DNA from: Candidatus Rokuibacteriota bacterium
Lineage (GTDB): Bacteria > Methylomirabilota > Methylomirabilia > Rokubacteriales > CSP1-6
DNA length: 64,000 nt
Direction: 5' to 3'
Assembly: GCA_003220495.1 (NCBI GenBank)
Contig: QHSP01000023.1
Coordinates: 1-64,000 of the forward strand
Shown: piece after piece, positions 26,279 to 32,497 of the stretch
Layout of the letters: each line of letters begins with the position of its first letter
Numbering within the stretch: position 1 is the first letter of the stretch
The notes under the pieces: model-generated
Database searches by the model: none
What the model saw: only the letters and a program-made list of their open reading frames with translations
Told to the model about the DNA's origin: nothing
Position numbers and translations under genes: made by a program

Positions 26279-27868
26279 ATGAGACCGACTCTCCGTTCAC
26301 GATTTCTGACCGGGTGCCTCGTGCTGGGGCTCGCGGCGGCGCTCGTCCCCGCGGCCGACGCGCAGAAGCGCGGCGGGACCCTGACGATCGTCCGGCCGAC
26401 GGACCCCGTCTCGCTCGACCCGAATCTCGAGACCACGGCGCCGGGCGCCTGGGTCTACTTCAACATGCTCGAGGGGCTCCTGACGCTCGACGAGAAGATG
26501 CAGGTCAAGCCGGCGCTCGCGACGTCGTACGAGGTCATGTCGCCGACGAAGGTGCGCTTCAAGCTCCGGCCGGGCGTGAAATTCCACGATGGCACGCCGT
26601 TCAACGCGGTGGCGGTGAAGTTCACGTTCGACCGGGCGCTGCGAGGCACCCCGCCGGCGCGCTGGGCCAGCCTGGCGGGCTCGCTCGACGGCGCCGAGGT
26701 GGTCGACGACCTGACGGTCGACGTCGTCACCAAGGAGCCCTACGGCCCGATCCTCCGCACCCTGGCGATGTACTGCATGGGCATGGTCTCGCCGACCGCC
26801 GTGCAGAAGATGGGCTCGGATTTCAGCCGGGCGCCGGTGGGCACCGGACCGTTCAAGTTCGTCGAGTGGAAGACCAACACCCACGTGATCATCGAGCGCA
26901 ACCCGGACTACTGGGGCGACAAGGCGCTCGTCGACCGCGTCGTCTTCAAGGTCGTGCCCGAGGAAGGGGCGCGCATGATCGCGCTCCAGACCGGGGACGC
27001 CGACATGGTGCTGTTCCCCTCGCCCGCGCAGCTCCCGGCGCTCCGCCGTGACTCGAAGTTCACCGTGCACGAGACCACCGGCATCCGCGTCGTCTTCGCC
27101 GGCCTCCACGCCGGGATGCCGCCGCTCGACGACGTGCGAGTGCGGCAGGCGCTGCTGCACGCGGTCGATCGCAAGGCGATCCTCGACAACATCATGGAGG
27201 GCTCGGCGGGGCCGGCGCTCGGCGTCCTGGCGCCCGGCGTGTTCGGCTTCAAGGACATGCAGCTCGACCGCCTCTATCCGTTCGATCGCGCCAAGGCCAA
27301 GGCGCTCCTGACGCAGGCCGGCTGGACGCCGGGACCCGACGGGATCATGGTCAAGGGCGGTCAGCGGCTGTCACTCTCGTGGCTGGCCGCGCGCGGCCGC
27401 TATCCCAAGGACGGCGAGATCACCGAGGCGATCCAGGCCATGTTCAAGGAGGTCGGCGTCGAGGCGAAGGTGCAGATCCTCGAGTGGGCCGCCGTGTTCC
27501 AGCAGGTCCGCGCCGCCACTCTCAATCACCACATGTTCACGCTCGGCTGGGTGACGTCCAACGCCGACGCGGACTACTCGCTCTACGCGCTCTTCCACAG
27601 CAAGCAGGTGCCGCCGGTGGGCTGGAACACCTCGCGCTACGCGAACGCTCGGGTTGACACGCTCGTCGAGCAGGCGCGGCGCAGCCTGAACCAGACCGAG
27701 CGCGAGAAGCTCTACGGCGAGGTCCAGGACATCCTCGCCAAGGAGATGGTGTGGATCCCGGTCTACACGACCAAGGAAATCATCGTCTCGCGCGCCGGCG
27801 TGAAGGGCTTCCACATCCACCCGGTCGAGTACAATCTGACCCTCTCGAAGAGCTGGATCGACAAGTAG
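26279..27868 (+). CDS. ABC transporter substrate-binding protein, SBP5 (peptide/nickel) family
   Basis: Periplasmic binding protein of 529 aa. It has a signal peptide (basic start, then FLTGCLVLGLAAALVPAADAQ) and the SBP5 family features: GGTLTIVRPTDPVSLDPN, LRPGVKFHDGTPFNA, GTGPFKFVEW, and VRQALLHAVDRKAI. These proteins capture oligopeptides, nickel chelates or assorted small organics; the ligand here cannot be inferred. The ATG at 26279 has AAGGAG well placed; the track ORF starts far upstream inside the peptidase gene. Two permease genes follow at once. Confidence 0.9.
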   Translation: MRPTLRSRFLTGCLVLGLAAALVPAADAQKRGGTLTIVRPTDPVSLDPNLETTAPGAWVYFNMLEGLLTLDEKMQVKPALATSYEVMSPTKVRFKLRPGVKFHDGTPFNAVAVKFTFDRALRGTPPARWASLAGSLDGAEVVDDLTVDVVTKEPYGPILRTLAMYCMGMVSPTAVQKMGSDFSRAPVGTGPFKFVEWKTNTHVIIERNPDYWGDKALVDRVVFKVVPEEGARMIALQTGDADMVLFPSPAQLPALRRDSKFTVHETTGIRVVFAGLHAGMPPLDDVRVRQALLHAVDRKAILDNIMEGSAGPALGVLAPGVFGFKDMQLDRLYPFDRAKAKALLTQAGWTPGPDGIMVKGGQRLSLSWLAARGRYPKDGEITEAIQAMFKEVGVEAKVQILEWAAVFQQVRAATLNHHMFTLGWVTSNADADYSLYALFHSKQVPPVGWNTSRYANARVDTLVEQARRSLNQTEREKLYGEVQDILAKEMVWIPVYTTKEIIVSRAGVKGFHIHPVEYNLTLSKSWIDK

Positions 27869-27890
27869 GCTTGCGTTCCGGAGGCGGCGG

Positions 27891-28811
27891 ATGTTGACGT
27901 TCATCGTCCGCCGCCTCCTCCTCGCCGTGCCGGTGCTGCTCGGCGTGGTGTTCGTGGTCATGCTGACGGTCGATCTCCTGCCGGGCGACGCGGTCACCCT
28001 GATGCTCGGCGAGCACGCGACGAAGGACGCGGTCGCCAGGCTCCGCGACCATCTCGGCCTGGACAAGCCGTTCCTCGTTCGCTATCTCGAATACGTCGGC
28101 CGCGTCGCGCGCGGCGACCTCGGCCGCTCGATCCAGCAGAACCGCCCGGTCGCCGCGGAGCTGGCCGACGCCTGGCCGGCGACCTTGCAGCTGACCGTCG
28201 CCGCGCTGGTGCTCGCGGCCGTCACCGGCATCGTGGCCGGCGTCGCCTCGGCCGTGTGGCCGAACTCACTGTTCGACGCGCTCGCGCGGCTCGGCTCGCT
28301 GTTCGGCCTCTCGATGCCGATCTTCTGGACCGGCCTGGTGCTGATCGTCGTCTTCTCCCTATGGCTCAACTGGCTCCCGGTCGGCGGGGCCGGCTCGCTG
28401 ACGCACCTGGTCCTGCCCGCGGTCACCCTGGCGCTCCCGTCGATCGCGATGATCGCGCGCATGACGCGCGCCGCGGTCCTCGATGTGCTGTACCAGGATT
28501 ACGTGCGGACGGCGCGTGCCAAGGGCGTGGGCGAGTTCCTGGTGCTCGGGCGCCACGCTCTCCGCAACGCCTTCATCCCGATCCTCACCCTGCTCGGCCT
28601 GCAATCGGGGCAGCTCATGGGCGGCGCCGTGCTCACCGAAACCGTCTTCGCGTGGCCAGGGCTCGGCCGTCTCATGGTCAAGGCGATCTTCGCGCGCGAC
28701 TACATCCTGCTGCAGGGCGCGGTGCTCGTCTTCGCGCTCGTGTTCGTCGTGATCAACCTCCTGGTCGATCTCTCGTACGGCCTGCTCGATCCTCGGATCG
28801 GCCGCCAATGA
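27891..28811 (+). CDS. ABC transporter permease, DppB type
   Basis: Inner-membrane permease of 306 aa, first of a DppB/DppC pair. It has the N-terminal helix (RRLLLAVPVLLGVVFVVML), the DppB-specific extracytoplasmic segment with LRDHLGLDKPFLVRYLEY, and the BPD_transp_1 core with the EAA coupling loop (DYVRTARAKGVGEFLVLGRHALRNA). It starts 22 bases after the binding-protein gene. A tandem repeat separates it from the partner permease. Confidence 0.92.
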   Translation: MLTFIVRRLLLAVPVLLGVVFVVMLTVDLLPGDAVTLMLGEHATKDAVARLRDHLGLDKPFLVRYLEYVGRVARGDLGRSIQQNRPVAAELADAWPATLQLTVAALVLAAVTGIVAGVASAVWPNSLFDALARLGSLFGLSMPIFWTGLVLIVVFSLWLNWLPVGGAGSLTHLVLPAVTLALPSIAMIARMTRAAVLDVLYQDYVRTARAKGVGEFLVLGRHALRNAFIPILTLLGLQSGQLMGGAVLTETVFAWPGLGRLMVKAIFARDYILLQGAVLVFALVFVVINLLVDLSYGLLDPRIGRQ

Positions 28812-28813
28812 TG

Positions 28814-28930
28814 GTGTTGCGAGCCGCCGGCCGTCGCGGGGCTGGGGTCCCGCCGGCCGAGGCGAGCCGCTGGACAGTGTTGCGAGCCGCCGGCCGTCGC
28901 GGGGCTGGGGTCCCGCCGGCCGAGGCGAGC
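28814..28930. repeat. tandem 63-bp repeat between the two permease genes
   Basis: A 54-base unit beginning GTGTTGCGAGCCGCCGGC is present at 28814-28867 and again, identically, at 28877-28930, with a 9-base spacer (period 63). It fills almost the whole gap between the DppB-type stop (28811) and DppC-type start (28937). The period is a multiple of 3 and one frame is open across both copies (VLRAAGRRGAGVPPAEAS twice), but nothing suggests translation as a gene. Confidence 0.85.
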
Positions 28931-28936
28931 GTGTAA

Positions 28937-29770
28937 ATGACGGCCTGGATGCGCTTCTACCGGAACCGGCTCGCGGTGCTCGGCCTCGCGCTGATCCTGG
29001 TGCTGGCGCTGAGCGCGGCGCTGGCGCCCTGGCTCGCGCCCTATGATCCGGCCCGGCAGAGCCTCGTCGAGAAGCGCTCGAAGCCCGGCGCCAAGTACTG
29101 GCTCGGGGCCGACGAGTTCGGGCGCGACATCCTCTCGCGCGTGATCTACGGCTCGCGAGTGGCGCTGCTGGTCGGCGTGCTGTCCGTGCTGATCGCGGTG
29201 GCCGGCGGCCTCGTGCTGGGGACGATCTCCGGCTTCGCCGGCGGCTGGGTCGACGCGGTGATGATGCGCGGGATCGAGATCCTCCTCGCCTTTCCCTACC
29301 TGCTGCTGGCCCTCGCGATCGTGGCGGCCATGGGCACCGGCGCCTTGAACACCACGATCGCCGTCGGCGTGTGGGGGATCCCGACGGTGACCCGGATGGT
29401 CCGCGGCGCGGTGCTGGCGCTTCGCGAGACCGAGTACGTCGGCGCCGCGCGCGCGCTGGGGGCCGCCACGCCGGCCCTGCTCCGACGCCACATCCTGCCG
29501 AACATCGTCCCCGGGCTGGTCGTCTACGCGACGCTCTTCATGGCGAACGCGATCCTGTTGGAGGCGGCGCTGTCCTTCCTCGGGCTCGGCGTTCAGCCGC
29601 CGACGGCGTCGTGGGGGCTGATGGTCTCCACCGGCCGTGACGTTCTGCTGGTCGCTCCGCACGTGGCGACGGTGCCCGGCGTCGCGATCATGATCGCCGT
29701 GCTCGCGTTCAACCTCGTGGGCGACGGACTGCGTGACGCGCTCGACCCGCGACTGCGCGGGAGCGCTTGA
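28937..29770 (+). CDS. ABC transporter permease, DppC type
   Basis: Second inner-membrane permease of the importer, 277 aa. It has the DppC N-terminal helix (LAVLGLALILVLALSAALAPWLAPYDP), the GADEFGRDILSRVIYGSRVAL segment characteristic of the family and the EAA loop (TEYVGAARALGAATPALLRRHILPN). The start codon has only a weak ribosome site, inside the end of the tandem repeat. No ATPase gene (DppD/DppF type) follows, so the ATPases must be encoded elsewhere or shared with another system. Confidence 0.92.
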   Translation: MTAWMRFYRNRLAVLGLALILVLALSAALAPWLAPYDPARQSLVEKRSKPGAKYWLGADEFGRDILSRVIYGSRVALLVGVLSVLIAVAGGLVLGTISGFAGGWVDAVMMRGIEILLAFPYLLLALAIVAAMGTGALNTTIAVGVWGIPTVTRMVRGAVLALRETEYVGAARALGAATPALLRRHILPNIVPGLVVYATLFMANAILLEAALSFLGLGVQPPTASWGLMVSTGRDVLLVAPHVATVPGVAIMIAVLAFNLVGDGLRDALDPRLRGSA

Positions 29771-29815
29771 AGCTCGGCCCGCGGCACGGGTATCATCCCG
29801 GGCAGGAGGTGTCCC

Positions 29816-30715
29816 GTGGCGGCGCGAAGGGGACGTCCCACTCTCCGTGACCTGATCCAGCAGCCGATGCCCGTGACCGCGCCGCTGGTGCTCAATCCGT
29901 TGATGGCGCGCATGGCCGAGGCGGCCGGGTTTCCGGCAGGCTATCTGGGCGGCGGCTCGACGGGGTATCAGAAGGTCGCGCTCGAGGCGAACCTGAACGT
30001 GACCGAGATGTGCCAGACGGCCGTCGAGATCGGCGCCGTCTCCTCGCTCCCGCTCATCCTGGACGGGGCGTGTGGCTACGGCGACCCGATGCACATGCAC
30101 CGGACGATCGGCATGAGCGAGGCCGCTGGCTTCGCCGCGATCGAGATCGAGGACCAGCTGGTCCCCAAGCGTGCCCACCATCACGCCGGCATCGAGCACA
30201 TGATCTCGGCCGAGCTGATGGCGGCCAAGGTGAAAGAGGCCGTGGCGGCCCGGCGCAACCCGGACTTCCTCATCGTCGCGCGCACCAACGCCATGCGGGC
30301 GAGCAACATGGACGACGCGCTCCGGCGCGGCGAGGCCTATCGTCGGGCCGGCGCCGATCTCCTGCTGCTCTCGATGGCGCACAAACCGGAACAGCTGCGC
30401 ACGATCTCCGAGCGGCTCGGCGGCCCGCTCATGTACCTCGCCGGGCGCGGCGGTCTCGCGGGTCTCGGCCTGACCCTGGCCGATCTCGGCGGGCTCGGCT
30501 ACAAGATCGTGGCCGATCCCTCGACGCCCTTGCTGGCGGCGTACGCCGCGTGGAAGAAGATCTACGAGGAGCTCGCCGACGGGTTCGGCGCCAACACCAA
30601 GACGAAGCCCGACTGGAGTCCGGTGGAAAAGGACATGCTGGGCGTGATCGATCTCGAGAAGCTCCTGGCGATCGAGCGCGCGACCGTCGAGAACGGCGGC
30701 CAGTCCAGGAGGTAA
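29816..30715 (+). CDS. isocitrate lyase/PEP mutase superfamily protein
   Basis: TIM-barrel C-C or P-C lyase fold of 299 aa, GTG start with GGAGGT 5 bases upstream. The active-site loop reads EDQLVPKRAHHHAG. The catalytic Cys of isocitrate and methylisocitrate lyases (KKCGH/KRCGH) is replaced, and the usual D-x-D-T-G-Y-G is DGACGYG, losing one acidic metal-site residue. It is therefore unlikely to be a true (methyl)isocitrate lyase. A decarboxylase, a lyase of another 2-hydroxy or 2-oxo acid, or an unassigned member fits better. The Rieske oxygenase gene follows after 2 bases, pointing to a shared catabolic pathway. Confidence 0.8.
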   Translation: MAARRGRPTLRDLIQQPMPVTAPLVLNPLMARMAEAAGFPAGYLGGGSTGYQKVALEANLNVTEMCQTAVEIGAVSSLPLILDGACGYGDPMHMHRTIGMSEAAGFAAIEIEDQLVPKRAHHHAGIEHMISAELMAAKVKEAVAARRNPDFLIVARTNAMRASNMDDALRRGEAYRRAGADLLLLSMAHKPEQLRTISERLGGPLMYLAGRGGLAGLGLTLADLGGLGYKIVADPSTPLLAAYAAWKKIYEELADGFGANTKTKPDWSPVEKDMLGVIDLEKLLAIERATVENGGQSRR

Positions 30716-30717
30716 CG

Positions 30718-32025
30718 ATGCTCACAAGAGACGACAACGAGCTGATGTGTCGGGTCGGCCGTGGCACGGCGATGGGCGACCTGCTCCGCCAGTACTGGAT
30801 GCCGTTCCTGCCCTCCACGGAGCTGCCGGAGCCCGACTGCCCCCCGAAGAAGGTGCGCCTGCTCGGGGAGGACCTGGTCGCCTTCCGCGACACGCGAGGC
30901 CGGGTCGGACTGCTCGCGGCCAACTGTCCGCATCGCGGCGCGTCGCTGTTCTTCGGCCGCAACGAGGAGTGCGGGATCCGCTGCGTGTACCACGGCTGGA
31001 AGTTCGACGTGTCCGGCCAATGTATCGACATGCCCAACGAGCCCGCGGAGAGCGCCTTCAAGGACAAGGTGCGCGCCCGCGCCTACTCCTGCCGCGACGT
31101 CAACGGAGTCCTGTGGACGTATATGGGGCCGCGCGCCGAGGCGCCGGCGTTTCCCGCGTTCGAGGTCAACACCTTGCCAGCCGACCATGTCTACCCGCCG
31201 CTCCTGATGCTCGAAGAGTGCAACTGGGTCCAGGCGCTCGAGGGCGACATCGACTCCTCGCACATCGACTACGTCCACGCCAAGCTACGTCCGGACGTCA
31301 AGCAGCGCGGCACGTTTCATCCGGACAAGCGGCCGCGCCTCGAGCTCCTGCCGACGGATTACGGCGCCTGCTACTCGGCTCGGCGGCGCTGGGACGTCGA
31401 CGGCCTCTCCTGGCACCGCATCACGCAGTTCATCCTGCCGTTCTTCTCGATGATCGCCGCCAGCGACCCGAACCTCGTCTCGGCGCGCGCGTGGGTTCCG
31501 CTCGACGACCATTACAACCTCCAGATCATGATGCGCGGGCGACTGGACCGGCCGGTGACGGACCAGGAGCGCGCGCTGACGCGCAACCCGTTCGATGCCT
31601 GGGGCGGTTATCTCGAGGCGACGAGCGATCCGCGGACGCGGTACTACACGAAGGCGAACATTCACAACGACTATCTGGTCGACCGCCAGCTCGCCAGGAA
31701 CGAGCTCATGATCGGCATCCCGTTCCTGGTCAACCTCCAGGATCGCGCGATGACGGAGACGATGGGGCCCATCTACGACCGCACGCAAGAGCATCTGGGG
31801 ACCACCGACGCGATGGTCATCTACGTCCGGCGCCGCCTGATCGAGGCCGCGCGAGCCCTTCGCGAGCACGGCCTGGTGCCGGCGAACGTCGACGACGCCT
31901 CCATGTGCCGGGTGCGTCCGGCCTCCGTGCTGCTGCCGGAAGGCGACAGCTGGATCACGGCGACCGAGAAGGCGCGCCAATCCGACGCGGGCGTGCCGAT
32001 CGCCTGGGTGCCATTCGCGCAGTGA
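30718..32025 (+). CDS. Rieske non-heme iron oxygenase, alpha subunit
   Basis: Ring-hydroxylating-type oxygenase of 435 aa. The N-terminal Rieske domain holds the 2Fe-2S ligands CPHRGASLF and CVYHGWKFD. The C-terminal domain holds the mononuclear iron site EGDIDSSHIDYVH, with the bridging Asp and two His. The overall type resembles phthalate 4,5-dioxygenase and related one-component oxygenases that use a separate reductase; none is encoded next to it. The substrate is unknown. ATG with AGGAGGT upstream; its stop overlaps the start of the HicB-like gene. Confidence 0.88.
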   Translation: MLTRDDNELMCRVGRGTAMGDLLRQYWMPFLPSTELPEPDCPPKKVRLLGEDLVAFRDTRGRVGLLAANCPHRGASLFFGRNEECGIRCVYHGWKFDVSGQCIDMPNEPAESAFKDKVRARAYSCRDVNGVLWTYMGPRAEAPAFPAFEVNTLPADHVYPPLLMLEECNWVQALEGDIDSSHIDYVHAKLRPDVKQRGTFHPDKRPRLELLPTDYGACYSARRRWDVDGLSWHRITQFILPFFSMIAASDPNLVSARAWVPLDDHYNLQIMMRGRLDRPVTDQERALTRNPFDAWGGYLEATSDPRTRYYTKANIHNDYLVDRQLARNELMIGIPFLVNLQDRAMTETMGPIYDRTQEHLGTTDAMVIYVRRRLIEAARALREHGLVPANVDDASMCRVRPASVLLPEGDSWITATEKARQSDAGVPIAWVPFAQ

Positions 32026-32300
32026 GTAATCGGGACGAGAGCGAGACGGTCCACGACCTCGCGTACTACGAGGCGGTGCCGTACCTGCTCGTGGTCGAGT
32101 CGGTCGAGCGCGAGGGCCAGTGGCTCCGGCGGGCCGAGTACCCGGAATTACCCGGATGCGCCGCTGAGGCAGAGTCGGCGGTCGAGGCGATCGAGATGCT
32201 CGAGAGCGAGCGCCGACGCCTCATCCAATTGTTGTGGGATCGTGGCGCACCGATCCCAACTCCGCGCGCTCCCCTCCGCCGAACGCTGATCACTCGGTAG
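32022..32300 (+). CDS. orphan HicB-like small protein
   Basis: A 92-aa protein of the HicB/UPF0150 fold: a short beta sheet containing WLRRAEYPELPGCAAEAESAVEAIEMLESERR, then a C-terminal ...RGAPIPTP tail as in HicB-like proteins. HicB antitoxins usually pair with a HicA RNase, but no HicA-like ORF is adjacent and there is no obvious DNA-binding tail. It may be a stand-alone regulator or relic. The GTG start overlaps the Rieske stop (GTGA). The track shows it only as the end of a much longer frame-shadow ORF. Confidence 0.7.
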   Translation: MSNRDESETVHDLAYYEAVPYLLVVESVEREGQWLRRAEYPELPGCAAEAESAVEAIEMLESERRRLIQLLWDRGAPIPTPRAPLRRTLITR

Positions 32301-32497
32301 GCCTTTCCGACGCCGCGCTATGTATGCACGGCGTGTAAGTGTTACGCGACTGTCCAATCTGGAATACTCACCGCGCGCAATCCGTCCAATCGCCAGATTC
32401 GAACAATCGCTCACTTGGCGACGGTCAGGCTCCTGGCATCTCGGTTGCCATAGAGAGCGCCGGATTTCGTCGGGCCATTCAAAAAGGGAGGACCCTC
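32301..32497 (+). promoter_or_regulatory. intergenic control region of the glycan cluster
   Basis: This 197-base gap is visibly less GC-rich than its neighbours and contains no ORF that looks real. It has a direct repeat GTCCAATC (32352-32359 and 32384-32391, period 32, about three helical turns), the inverted repeat AATCTGG...CCAGATT, and a sigma-54-like promoter. A GGGAGGA ribosome site precedes the GTG at 32498. Confidence 0.5.
32434..32449 (+). promoter_or_regulatory. candidate sigma-54 (-24/-12) promoter
   Basis: TGGCAT-CTCGG-TTGCC keeps the invariant GG and GC of the sigma-54 consensus (TGGCAC-N5-TTGCA/T) at the correct spacing. A start about 12 bases downstream gives a 38-base leader before the GH-GT2 gene. 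The tandem GTCCAATC repeats 45-80 bases further upstream are where an enhancer-binding activator would sit. The motif is also an inverted repeat (TGGCA...TGCCA), so a different regulator could own it. Confidence 0.5.

Noticed and set aside
28814-28930. CRISPR-like array or small gene in the tandem repeat
   Set aside because: Only two copies with a 9-base spacer, no cas genes, and the open frame lacks a ribosome site and coding character.
32301-32497. tRNA-like fragment (AGATTCGAACAATC resembles a T-loop)
   Set aside because: No acceptor, D or anticodon stem can be paired around it.
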